DNA of 64,000 nucleotides from Actinostola sp. cb2023. Taxonomy: Eukaryota > Cnidaria > Anthozoa > Actiniaria > Actinostolidae. Within the stretch, counting starts at the first letter, position 1. Each line of letters opens with the position of its first letter. Position numbers and translations under genes: made by a program. The stretch covers positions 526,501 through 590,500 of the forward strand of contig JAUJYZ010001097.1 in the NCBI GenBank assembly GCA_033675265.1, given 5' to 3'. A model generated the notes under the pieces. It ran no database searches and was not told where the DNA came from. It saw only the letters and a list, made by a program, of their open reading frames with translations. Shown one piece after another: positions 1-10,100 of the stretch.

Positions 1-619
1 TGTCGCCTGGACCTATATACCCCATGTGTCGCCTGGACCTCTCAACCATTACCCTGTTATAGTGCAAATTATCAAATGTTTTGCCCTGTTTCAGTTCTGG
101 AAGGCTGGAATCACGAAAACCCATCCCATCCAAGATGGGAAGCTATACTACTAGTGGCTTAGTCGCTATGGAAACAACCGAGATATAAAAGGGCTGGAGT
201 AGCTTAGGCCTAATGTAAACGTCGAACTTAAGTCGCGCCAATCCCATTAAAAATAAGCCTTCTCAGCAAATTATAATCACGGGACCATCATATTATTACT
301 ATCCATCAGCCTATTTAACAATAATGATAAAAATAATAAAGGTTTAATGCAGTGTATCCACAAAATTAATAGGTTCGACTGAATTAAGTTCATGGTTAGT
401 TCGACGTTTGCCGTAGGCCTTAGGCTCTAATCCTGCAAGCCAACCTCATTGCAGGCACTGGGTGGTCACTGTCAGGGTTTGTTACGTCCTCAGTGGTTCT
501 TTTGCGTCCTCATTAATTACCTTGCGTTGGCATCACCTTTGAGGGAGAAAACACTCTTCTCTCGTTCTGTCTGCGAAAACTTGTTATACACTGAAAACCA
601 ACATAGTTCAATCACAGTT
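1..619. other. Spacer without a recognised gene
   Basis: No conserved coding sequence was seen. A 14-base direct repeat (TGTCGCCTGGACCT) occurs at positions 1 and 27. The rest is AT-rich except for the inverted-repeat element listed separately. The missing 3' exons of the minus-strand NCAPD3 gene were looked for here and not found. Confidence 0.5.
202..426. mobile_element. Short inverted-repeat element (MITE-like)
   Basis: The arms read TTAGGCC...AAACGTCGAACT near 204-227 and the reverse complement AGTTCGACGTTT...GGCCTTAGG at 398-424. The interior is about 170 bases and non-coding. This is the structure of a non-autonomous DNA transposon. No clear target duplication was seen. Confidence 0.5.
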
Positions 620-926
620 CAGCCCATTTCCACATGACACAAGTTCTTGTGCTTGCGCTTATGCTTGCGTCTGGCCCGTTTTCACATGACACAAGTTCTT
701 GTGCTTGCGCTTATGCTTGCGTCGAGCCGGTTTTCACATGACACAAGTTCTTGTGCTTGCGCTTATGCTTGCGTTGGGCCTGTTTTCACAGGACACAAAT
801 TCTTGTGCTTGCGTTGGGCCTGTTTTCACAGGACACAAATTCTTGTGTTTATGCTTGCATTGGGCCTGTTTTCACATGACACAAGTTCTTGTGCTTGCGC
901 TTATGCTTGCGTTGGGCTCGTTTTCA
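620..926 (+). repeat. Minisatellite, ~52-bp unit, interrupted by the Ngaro-like element
   Basis: About six copies of a unit containing ACACAAGTTCTTGTGCTTGC followed by GCTTATGCTTGCG and a GTTTTCACA linker. The unit itself contains the palindrome ACAAGTTCTTGT. The array stops exactly where the retrotransposon begins, and a partial unit resumes at 5856. The same unit in reverse orientation forms a much larger array at 60.2-61.1 kb. Confidence 0.9.
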
Positions 927-1101
927 ATGTGGTTACTAGTAAGCAAAGTTAACTAGGAGAGATGCCAGGTCAGCGGTATCATTGGTACTGCGCATGCGCC
1001 TGGCTCAGTTGCTCGCCACGTTGCTCGCATGCCGCTTGCTCCGCCATTGCTCGTTGCTTTGCTCTGCCATTGCTGGTTAGCTTGTGGGTTTTTGCTGTTG
1101 C
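927..1101 (+). repeat. Ngaro-like split repeat A1
   Basis: This 175-base left terminal repeat starts ATGTGGTTACTAGTAAGC and is matched base for base, as far as read, at 5475-5649. It precedes the gag ORF and may carry the element's promoter; that role is inference. Confidence 0.88.
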
Positions 1102-1206
1102 TTTCGCCTGGTTGGTTCCGAATTTCTGCAAAGTGATTGCCTGTACAACTACTCTGCCTTTTAAAAGAGAAGTTATCTTTGGGGAGTATTTGGTTTAATA
1201 GGAATC

Positions 1207-2517
1207 ATGCCTCGAGAGACGAGAAACAGCAGGGACAGTTTCATCCCGTCGTCTTCAAGTTCATCGACCGATTCACCTACCACTACCACTACCACTTGTA
1301 CTTCTTTGGTGGCGGCTTCGCCCACGGTCACTCCTGCTTCGCCTTCGGGTACCGTGGCATCTTCGGAATTAATCGCCTCGTTAATTGAAGCGATGAAGGC
1401 CCCGTTGTCCTCGATGGTAAACTCGGCATTACTTTCGGCGGGAATCGCGCCATCGCTGCCGGTACCAAGCATTGTGGCGACCAGCACCCCTTTGCCGTTG
1501 GCTGGACCTTTGGCTACAACTACAAGGACAAATTCCATCGCCGAACAGGCGGCCCTTCTTGGTCAAGCAGGAACAACCTTACCATGGCCATCAGCGACAA
1601 ATATCGCACCAAATCCTACACATGTGGCCGCTACTATGCCTATGGGTTCGGCAACCGGCATTCCTGCGTCGTCTTCTTCAGCCAGTTCAGGTACGTTCAA
1701 TACCCTTGTTGTGCCGTCATTTGTGTCACCGTTCGCTTCACATCAATCGGCGGCTCTAAATAGCGCCGCGGGAAGTTCTACACTCGAAAGCGTTATACAG
1801 TCGCCCGGATTGGCTCCAACCTTTCAGCAGCCCTTCGTAATCGGCCCGGGTTATTCCCCCGTGCCATACAAAGTTGTATCTCAAATAATACTTGGCAAGT
1901 ACGTAAATTTTGAAGATCTATTACCCGAGAACATCTCCTTTAACGAGCCAGAACCGCAGTTGATGTTCGAAGGACGTTTGGTGTTCTCTCCTACCCCTAA
2001 AAAGAACAAACGCCAGATAAACGATATTGTCACATGGTTGGAGGCCTTTACAATCTTCTCACTTATCTTGGGGTCTTATTTCCCAAACCGCTGGGTGGAC
2101 TTGATAAAGTATAAGCTGCTCATTTTACGTACTTATCGCCAGTTTAGCGGCAGTGCATGGCTAAACTATGACAAAGAGTTCAGGGAGCAAGCAGCGGCTG
2201 AGAGGCAAATCAACTGGTCTACGATGAGTGTTCAGCTCTATAACTTCCATACAGCTGGGGCCCAGGTACGCCCGAGGGTGTCTGCCTCAAGTACGGTTAC
2301 ATCGGGTCAAGAGGCAGAGGGCTCTAAATTCTCCAAAGTCATCTGCCATTCGTGGAATGCAGGGCGTTGCATTGCCCCCTCTACGCAGTGCCGCTTCCGT
2401 CACGCCTGTAGCACCTGTTCTGGTGAGCACCGCAGTGTCTCTTGCTACTCAAGATCGTCCAAATCAGAGCATAGCCGTCATGAGGAGCATTCAGATGTGA
2501 AGCGAAGGAAGAGATAA
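1207..2517 (+). CDS. Gag-like ORF1 of the Ngaro-like element
   Basis: The 436-residue open frame starts at an ATG just after the A1 repeat and is intact. Residues 1-80 are rich in serine, threonine and alanine. Residues 225-330 form a more structured, basic region. Near residue 380 there is a C-X7-C-X6-C-X3-H cluster (CHSWNAGRC...CRFRH), a CCCH-type zinc finger followed by more cysteines and a basic tail, consistent with nucleic-acid binding. Its position before RT and its composition support a Gag role, packaging element RNA in particles; this is inferred from the family. The stop at 2515-2517 lies about 140 bases before the RT frame opens. The motif CTCTTTTAG at 2643-2651 could serve as a splice acceptor joining the two, but this is unproven. 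Confidence 0.75.
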   Translation: MPRETRNSRDSFIPSSSSSSTDSPTTTTTTCTSLVAASPTVTPASPSGTVASSELIASLIEAMKAPLSSMVNSALLSAGIAPSLPVPSIVATSTPLPLAGPLATTTRTNSIAEQAALLGQAGTTLPWPSATNIAPNPTHVAATMPMGSATGIPASSSSASSGTFNTLVVPSFVSPFASHQSAALNSAAGSSTLESVIQSPGLAPTFQQPFVIGPGYSPVPYKVVSQIILGKYVNFEDLLPENISFNEPEPQLMFEGRLVFSPTPKKNKRQINDIVTWLEAFTIFSLILGSYFPNRWVDLIKYKLLILRTYRQFSGSAWLNYDKEFREQAAAERQINWSTMSVQLYNFHTAGAQVRPRVSASSTVTSGQEAEGSKFSKVICHSWNAGRCIAPSTQCRFRHACSTCSGEHRSVSCYSRSSKSEHSRHEEHSDVKRRKR

Positions 2518-2653
2518 AGAAAACAAAAGCACAAACTAGACTTATATAAAAATTAACCTTCCTATTGTTCATTGTTACAGTTCTCATTTGCGATGTGTAG
2601 TTAAACTAGTTAACGCTATAGGCAATTTGTAATATATTGGTTCTCTTTTAGGA

Positions 2654-4276
2654 TCGTGTGCAGCCCTTCCGGCAGTAGCAAACATTTCACCATTGAACTA
2701 TGCAAAGTTTTCGCATGAATTACAAAATCACCCAGATAGAGCAATGGTTGCACAAGTTTTGCAAGGTATTAAAGAAGGATTCAATCTAGGTTTTGATGCC
2801 TCTGTTTCCTTAAAAGCAGCAAAAAAGAACAAACCATCTGCCTATCAGCATGCTGCAGTTATTGATGCGTACCTTGGTAATGAGGTTAAGCTAGGACGGG
2901 TAGCTGGCCCCTTTGATTCTAGCCCAATTCATCCTCTCCAGATTAGCAGTTTTTGGCGTGATTCCGAAAAAGGGCCAACCTGGGAAGTGGCGCCTGATTA
3001 TTGATTTATCGTCTCCTTCAGGCCACAGCGTAAATGATGGAATTGATGCGGAGGCGTGGTCTCTTCAATACATTAAAATTGATGATATTATCAGCATGCT
3101 TACAAAATTTGGGAAGGGAGCTCTTTTGGCAAAATTTGACATTGAAACTGCTTATAGGAATATTCCAGTACACCCTGCTGATCGCCATTTGCTCGGAATG
3201 AGATGGCGGTCAAAGTTCTATATTGATCTTGTGCTACCCTTTGGCTTGCGATCTGCCCCTAGCATCTTTAATTCTGTGGCAGAGGCAGCAGAATGGATTT
3301 TGAAATCCAATTATTCAATCGAGGATATCCTGCATTACTTAGATGACTTTGTTATTGCTGGTCCTGCAAATTCACCCATATGCGCTAATCATCTGTCAAT
3401 TGCTACCTCGGTGATTAAGGATCTAGGCCTCCCGTTGCACCCTCAAAAATGTGTGGGCCCAGCATCATGCATGGTGGTTCTTGGTATCGAATTGGATACA
3501 GTAGCTGAGACAGCGCGTCTTCCTGATGAAAAATTTTCTGCTATATATGATTTGCTATTAGCTTGGTCAGGATATAAATGGTGTCGCAAGAAAGAATTGC
3601 AATCGTTGATAGGTCTGCTCCACCACGCATGCAAGGTCGTATGGCCTGGTCGCGCTTTCCTTCGCCGTATGATTGACCTGATATGTGTTGCTTCCGTAAC
3701 GACAACCATCCAATTCGTCTGAATTCAGAGTTCAAAAAAGACTTGAAATGGTGGCTCGATTTCTTTGGCCAGTGGAATGGAATAAGTTTCTTTTTGTTTC
3801 CCGGCTTGGAGAATCCGCCCAACGTGTGTGTTGGCTCAGACTCTTCAGGTACCATTGGCTTTGGAGCTTTCGTGGAGTCCGAATGGTTTAATGGGCAGTG
3901 GTCTCCTGACCAGTTTGGTCTTTCCATCGCATACAAGGAACTGTTCCCAGTGGTGGTTGCAGCTCATGTTTGGGGGGATCGATGGTGCCGCCAGCGAGTA
4001 CTTTTTAGGGTGGACAATGAGTCAGTAGTGTATATTTTGAATGCTAGAACATCGAAAGAGCCCAATATAATGCATCTGATGAGAAATTTGCTGCTTGCTG
4101 CAGCACAGTGGGGTTTTACGTTTTCTGCTGTTCACGTACCAGGAGTTCATAATGGCATAGCTGATGCTTTATCTCGTTTCAATTGGCAGGTTTTCCGCCA
4201 ATTGGCCCCTTTGGCAAAGAAATCTCCGACACCAGTTCCGCAGCAGCTGTTGGCGCTTTTGTCTCAAACTCCTTAG
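2654..4276 (+). pseudogene. Reverse transcriptase-RNase H of the Ngaro-like element, frameshifted
   Basis: The RT region shows PGKWRLIIDLSSP and the YLDD catalytic motif (HYLDDFVIAG, about 3335-3364). RNase H follows at about 3810-4165 with the acidic residues in SDSSG, KELFP, VDNES and IADALS. The frame changes twice: one extra T in the run at 2950-2954, and one missing base near 3691-3697. Homology continues across both points in the new frame, so these are lesions or sequencing indels rather than ORF ends. In the family the enzyme copies element RNA into DNA and removes the RNA strand. The protein should be non-functional as read here unless the indels are assembly errors. Confidence 0.88.
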
Positions 4277-5201
4277 AAGGTCGCTGTTTAACATTCATGC
4301 ATCAGGGTTTAGCCCAGTCTACACATAGGAGCTATTCTAGTGCACAGAAAAAGTTTATTGATTTCTGTTATACAAGTGGTCACCTCTCATCATCTGGCTC
4401 TCCATGCCCAGCTGATGAATGGACACTTTGTTTATTTGCAACAATGTTGGCAGAATCATTGCGACACTCTTCAATTAAAGTATATTTGTCTGCTGTTCGC
4501 TCTTTACATATTGACCAAGGTTTTGCAGATCCATTGCAAAATTGTTTACGACTGCAGCGGGTGGTTAGAGGTATCAAACGTATGCAAGGAGTAGCTAGAA
4601 CAAATATGAGATTGCCAGTGACTTGTGAAGTCTTGAGATTGATACGGTCAAGTCTGGATGTAACTGCCTACAATGACTGCATGTTCTGGGCAGCATGTAC
4701 CATGGCTTATTTCGGGTTTCTAAGATCTGCCGAATTTACAGTACCAAGTCTTTCTGCATTCGACTCCAAGTTTCACTTATCGGCCGAGGATGTGACTGTG
4801 GACTCTGCTACATTACCTACATGCTTGCGTTTAAACATAAAAGCTTCTAAAACTGATCCTTTTCGCCAAGGAAGTTTCATTCTATCTGTGCAGTCCATGC
4901 AGTTCTAGACTATTTGACACGCCGGGGTAACAATTCTGGCCCCCTGTTTCTAATGGCGAACGGACAGCCGTTATCTCGTCAATTGGTTACAGAACGATTG
5001 AGATTCATTTTGCAAGCTTCGGGCTGTAAAGGAAACTATTCCAGTCATAGTTTCCGGATTGGTGCTGCAACCATGGCAGCAAAAGTGGGCATCCCAGATC
5101 ATCTCATCCAAGTTATGGGCCGTTGGAGAAGTGACGCATATAAACAGTACATTCAGACCCCTTGTGACGTGATTATAAATTCTTCTAAAAAACTGGCATG
5201 A
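4183..5201 (+). pseudogene. Tyrosine recombinase of the Ngaro-like element, one frameshift
   Basis: The frame overlaps the end of RNase H (4183-4276), as is usual in DIRS-type elements. An N-terminal core-binding part (THRSYSSAQKKFIDFC) is followed by the catalytic fold: first arginine in GFLRSAE, then HSFRIG (H-x-x-R), GRWRS, and the nucleophilic tyrosine in YKQYI. Near 4878-4886 the frame shifts by one base: the upstream frame ends at 4908, while the C-terminal catalytic part continues in another frame from about 4881 to 5201. The enzyme would integrate the circular element DNA at short homology. With the shift the catalytic half is separated from the N-terminal half. Confidence 0.88.
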
Positions 5202-5358
5202 TTGGGTAAGTTTGTCTACTTCTGGGTCTTATGATGATAATAGCGCGATTGAGGGATGGTGTGCTTGGAGTTCTGTTTTGGGGATGGTGGACATAACCAT
5301 GGCCTCGCCACGGTCCACCTTCTCCAAGCACTTCAGTTGCTTGGAATTGGATATCTTG

Positions 5359-5474
5359 GGGGGTGACCTGTGGCTAGGTTGCCATGGTTACCTCCTTATT
5401 GGCTTGTTGCTTATTGCCGGGAATTCTGCTGTAGTGAAGGCACCTACATCCCACCCCTCTGCTCGACAAGTTAA
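5359..5474 (+). repeat. Ngaro-like split repeat B1
   Basis: This 116-base repeat begins GGGGGTGACCTGTGGCTAGG and ends GACAAGTTAA. It appears identical to B2 at 5740-5855 and abuts A2 directly. It lies about 160 bases after the recombinase stop codon. Confidence 0.88.
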
Positions 5475-5649
5475 ATGTGGTTACTAGTAAGCAAAGTTAA
5501 CTAGGAGAGATGCCAGGTCAGCGGTATCATTGGTACTGCGCATGCGCCTGGCTCAGTTGCTCGCCACGTTGCTCGCATGCCGCTTGCTCCGCCATTGCTC
5601 GTTGCTTTGCTCTGCCATTGCTGGTTAGCTTGTGGGTTTTTGCTGTTGC
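5475..5649 (+). repeat. Ngaro-like split repeat A2
   Basis: Internal copy of the left terminal repeat, directly joined to B1. The B1-A2 join mimics the junction of the circular intermediate. The reading frame of MPGQRYHWYC is open in both copies, but it is short and probably not a gene. Confidence 0.88.
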
Positions 5650-5739
5650 CCCACCCACCCAGCCGCCATTGATAGAAGAAGGAGTGGTAAGTATAACAAG
5701 TTTTCCACTGAGAAATCAGTGTGACAAGGTGCCCATGAA

Positions 5740-5855
5740 GGGGGTGACCTGTGGCTAGGTTGCCATGGTTACCTCCTTATTGGCTTGTTGCTTATTGCCG
5801 GGAATTCTGCTGTAGTGAAGGCACCTACATCCCACCCCTCTGCTCGACAAGTTAA
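5740..5855 (+). repeat. Ngaro-like split repeat B2 (right terminus)
   Basis: Right terminal copy of B1. It ends GTTAA immediately before CAGGACACAAG, which resumes the interrupted minisatellite unit. About 90 bases of unique sequence (5650-5739) separate it from A2. Confidence 0.88.
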
Positions 5856-6091
5856 CAGGACACAAGTACATATGCTTCCGTTGTAGGAAATACAGCCGGG
5901 CACAAATGATGTCAACATTACTTCAGAACCCAAACCAGTGTGCGACCAAACATACCTTTGTGCTTATGGTAGGAGTTAAAGTGGAATATACACTCTACAA
6001 AATGTTGGTAAAACATCCCAGGATGCCTTGTGAGCAGCAGATGAACCAAACAGAAATCAGCTGAGGGAAAAAAACACACAATACTTTACCA

Positions 6092-6550
6092 CAGGCAGCC
6101 CAACCATTACCATGCTTTCTACCACAGGCAGCCCAAACATTACCATGCTTTCTACCACAGGCAGCCCAACCATTACCATGCTTTCTACCACAGGCAGCCA
6201 AACCAATTCCACGCTTTCTACCACAGGCAGCCCAACCAATTCCACGCTTTCTACCACAGGCAGCCCAACCAATCCCATGCTTTCTACCACAGGCAGCCCA
6301 ACCATTACCACACTTTCTACCACAGGCAGCCCAACCATTACCATGCTTTCTACCACAGGCAGCCCAACCATTACCACGCTTTCTACCACAGGCAGCCCAA
6401 CCAATCCCATGCTTTCTACCACAGGCAGCCCAACCAATCCCATGCTTTCTACCACAGGCAGCCCAACCAATCCCATGCTTTCTACCACAGGCAGCCCAAC
6501 CAATCCCATGCTTTCTACCACAGGCAGCCCAACCAGTTCTACCACAGGTA
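6092..6550 (+). repeat. Minisatellite, 33-bp unit, ~14 copies
   Basis: The unit contains TTTCTACCACAGGCAGCCCA followed by a variable ACCAATCCCATGC or ACCATTACCATGC. Because 33 is divisible by three, several frames stay open on both strands and give low-complexity peptides; there is no independent evidence of a gene. Confidence 0.9.
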
Positions 6551-6639
6551 ACCCACAAAAACAGACGAGCACAGTAATATCTTTTTATTCTAACAGTAGC
6601 ATCAGAAGCAATAGTTGGGTTCCCTGAGTGCTGATATGA

Positions 6640-6945
6640 AAATCTGCCTTTTGAGTTATGTTGAATTTGAATCGTTTCTCTGACAGAAGCACATGAAACA
6701 AACATTTTTCTTGCTTGGTATTACTATGGGATGAAGTACGACTCGCAGCCAGGAATAGCACCAAATGGAAAAGGGATATTGAGGCCTTATGCACCTCGTA
6801 TGGGCGTAAAGAAGATAGATACATGTATTGTTATTCCCTTGGATCCACTTGAACCCAGAAATCGATTCGATCATCATTCTTAGTTGAGGGTTTGAAGTTC
6901 TTTGTCGCCTTTTTCTCCAAGCGCTCACTATATGGTAAAGCAAGT
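6640..6945 (-). pseudogene. Possible remnant of a downstream NCAPD3 exon (doubtful)
   Basis: On the minus strand, two short stretches resemble the part of NCAPD3 that should follow exon 27: PYSERLEKKATKNF (about 6900-6935), and FHVLLSEKRFKFNIT (about 6650-6700), which recalls an RFNIT segment of the family. Splice sites are not convincing and the phase after exon 27 is not satisfied. It may be a decayed exon, two exons with unusual junctions, or coincidence. Confidence 0.25.
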
Positions 6946-7029
6946 GCTCAGAGTACTTTGGAATACAATTAGAATATACCTTGAAGTGTTTACTGCTGGC
7001 CTTGCACTGATTTGTCTGTTTGTAAAGTG

Positions 7030-7100
7030 CATTCTACTACTATTCTACTACTATTCTACTACTATTCTACTACTATTCTACTACTATTCTACTACTATTA
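7030..7100 (+). repeat. Microsatellite CTACTATT
   Basis: About eight tandem copies of an 8-base CTACTATT unit lie immediately downstream of the exon 27 splice donor on the minus strand. Confidence 0.85.
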
Positions 7101-7111
7101 TATTGTCTTAC

Positions 7112-7196
7112 CGAATTTCCTGATGCTCTTGTCTTCATCGACCAGTGCAGTAATAAAGTGGTAGAACAGTGATCCCTTCCACTTTATGTAATCTTC
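7112..7196 (-). CDS. NCAPD3: NCAPD3 exon 27
   Basis: Acceptor CGTTCGTAG and donor G|GTAAGA flank 85 bases encoding [20 protein letters not shown] and a few more residues. This matches the conserved KWKGSLFF region that follows the LLTxLLQ motif in NCAPD3. It starts in phase 0 after exon 26 and leaves one base over. Confidence 0.88.
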
Positions 7197-10100
7197 CTAC
7201 GAACGCAAAAATGTTGTGCAACAACATATGAACGTGAAAAGAGTAATTGATTATGATTACTTGAATTATATTTTATTTCTCCTACTACTGATGGTGACAA
7301 TAGTAGTGATGATGATGGTAGTGATGATGATCAGAATCATGGTAATGATGATGATGATGATGGTAGTGATGATGATGGTGGTAGTGGTGATGATGATGAT
7401 GATCAGAATGATGGTAGTGATGATGATGATGGTAGTGATGATGATGGTGGTAGTGATGATGATGGTGGTAGTGATGATGATGATGATGGTAGTGATGATG
7501 ATGATGGTGGTAGTGATGATGATGGTGATGGTAGTGATGATGATGGTGGTAGTGGTGATGATGATGATGATCAGAATGTAGTGATGATGATCGCAATGAT
7601 GTCTCAGTCACTAACCTGCAATAGATGTGTGAGTAACGTCAATGTCTGTCGACGGACCAAGGGTGCACTGTCCCTCATACAAGTAGCAATATTAGGTATA
7701 AAACGGTCCACCAGACTAGTGTAGCGCACACAAAGGTCACACAACACCACTATAACATTGTTCCTGACGGCAGCGTCATCTGACACTTCCAATTCACGAG
7801 CCAATGCTGCGGTACATTTCTTGGCCAAGTGTTCATTCTGAAGACACAGTTTGCCTATTAATGGCGAGAAAAAGTAATGGTAGAATATTTAATGTCAGTG
7901 CCCCTTCAGCAGAAAATTGCTCTTCCAGGGGGGGAGGCCTTCAGCCAAAACTGCTCTTCCAAGGGGATGTCTTCAGCGGAAACTGCTCATCCAAGGAGGG
8001 AGGCCTTCAACCGAAACTGCTCTTCCAGGGGGAGGACTTCAGCTGAAAATTGCTCTTCCAGGGGACTAGGCCTAAGGCCAAAACTGCTCTTCCCAGGGGG
8101 GACACCTTCAGACGAAACTGCTCTTCCAGGGGGAACGTTACACTCTCTGCCCCCTCCCTACAGGTATTTAAGCTGCACAAAGCTACACGGATTCTATACA
8201 AAGCTGATACTAACCAGTTTACACTTCTGAGTGTTGTCTAATGGCCACTGGTACATGAGAGCAATCATTGTTAATATGATTCTATACCATTAGAGCAATC
8301 ATTGTTAATATGATTCTATACCATTAGAGCAATCATTGTTAATATGATTCTATACCTAAAGTAACAAGGGAGTGTGCCTTGACTGTACTAGACAGTTGAC
8401 ACTTCTGTAGAGGTGGACTACCAGGGGTATTAGGACTGGGTTGAGTGATTAGCATTGACTCAACAAGCATGAACAGGCGGTCGGTGGTTCGTCCTGGAGC
8501 AAGCTGAAAAGTAAAAAAAAATGTCAAATGAATCGCAAAATTAATGAATGAACAAATGAATGAATGCAAATGAATGAATGAACAAATGAATGAAGAATGA
8601 ATGAACAAATGAATGAATGAACAAATGAATGCCATCTCAATGAATGAATGAACAAATGAAAATGAACAAAAATGAATGAACAAATGGAATGAACAAATGA
8701 ATGAATGAACAAATGAATGAATGAACAAATGAACGAATGAACAAATGAATGAATGAACAAATGAATGAATGAACAAATGAATTGTCACCGAATAGCATAT
8801 CACGATTTCAAACTTGCAAATGACCTGAAGCTGAATTCTCCTTGATGATCTCCACTATTCAAATGATAGCCCTAGGTTTTGAATAGAACATCCCACTATT
8901 CACTTCATATGTCATGATTTTCAAGAGAAACCCTGATATTAAGTTCGAAAATACACTGCAATCTCCCCAACAGTAAACAAATTCTTGCAATTCGCTGCAT
9001 AATAATTCTAGACTTCTGAAAGAATAAATTATGATGTGATCACGTAATTGGACCTTAGAGCCATATCTGACACAATAAAATGGCAAATCCCAGGCCACAT
9101 AGCTCGCTGCAAATGACAGCACCAGTCTCTTGGTAAAATGAACTTAGCGAGAGACTTCAATGGCATTCAACCAATGACTTGCCGTACAGGACTACGATGC
9201 TCTATCATCTCACTAGGCTTATAATGTGTAAGGTCAGTAATGAACTCTATATATCCTGTTAGAGTTCTACAGCAAATACTACATCAAGCAGTGTTTACCT
9301 TGTTTTCGTCAAGCACCACAATTGATAGGGTCTCGGCAGCAGCTGTAGCACCTTGCACACCATGATCAATCATTGTCTAAGTAATATTGCTAGACAATGT
9401 ATCAAAATTTGCTATTGATGCACACTAGTTGTCAATCATTGCTAAGTAATATTAATATACAATGATCAAAATTAGCTATTGAAAGTGTGTCTTGCTAGAC
9501 TCTTAATCAGGGTGTTGTTTGTATTACTACTACTATAGGCTGTATTACCTTGTTATGATCACTGTCTATGTGTGTTGTAAGACTCTTAATCAGGGTGTTG
9601 TTTGTATACTACTACTACTACATAGGCTGTATTACCTTCTTATGAATCACTGTCTATGTTAAGTTGTCCCCTCTATTAAGCGCCTCTCTTCTAATAAGCA
9701 TCTACCTAGGCTGAATATTACCTCTGGCACTTAATCACTGTCTATGTATCCTTTGCCTAGCAATCTGCAATAACTGTTTGCATAACTACTACCCCCCCCC
9801 CCCCCCCCCCCCCCCCCTCCATTCTAACTTTGATTAATGGATGATCTCATGTACAATGAATGGCTTTTACCTTTGCTTGGGGCTGTGATCTGCAAAGCTG
9901 TAGAGGTATAAACAAGAAACATATTGTATTAAAATTGATTAAGAAACATGACAATGACGATAGTACTGGCAATAATTGACAATAATTAGACTGATGACTA
10001 TGCTGATGATGACTAATGATGATTTGATGCTTACATGTACTAAGATAATGATGACAATGACGATAGTACTGGCAATAATTGACAATAAATAGACTGATGA

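Larger units (their letters stand above)
927..5855 (+). mobile_element. Ngaro-like tyrosine-recombinase retrotransposon, complete copy with split direct repeats
   Basis: The 4929-bp element has the order A1-ORFs-B1-A2-B2. A1 (927-1101) and A2 (5475-5649) are both 175 bp and appear identical; B1 (5359-5474) and B2 (5740-5855) are both 116 bp and appear identical. Inside are a gag-like ORF, a reverse transcriptase fused to RNase H, and a tyrosine recombinase overlapping RNase H in another frame. No methyltransferase and no integrase were seen. Split direct repeats with RT-RH-YR are the hallmark of the Ngaro/PAT branch of DIRS-type elements, which are thought to integrate a circular DNA by site-specific recombination. 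The B1/A2 junction (GTTAA|ATGTGG) reproduces the outer termini, as a circle junction would. The repeats look identical, which suggests a young copy, yet the pol region has three one-base shifts. Confidence 0.9.

Noticed and set aside
6057..6627. Repetitive proteins (LSTTGSPTNPM, GRKHGIGWAAC) that look mucin-like
   Set aside because: They are the 33-bp minisatellite read in different frames on both strands, without start, splice or composition support.
9299..9376. First idea that the ~84-bp array derived from exon 23 (both end AACAAG|GTAA)
   Set aside because: The match to the end of exon 18 is far longer and includes its coding sequence.
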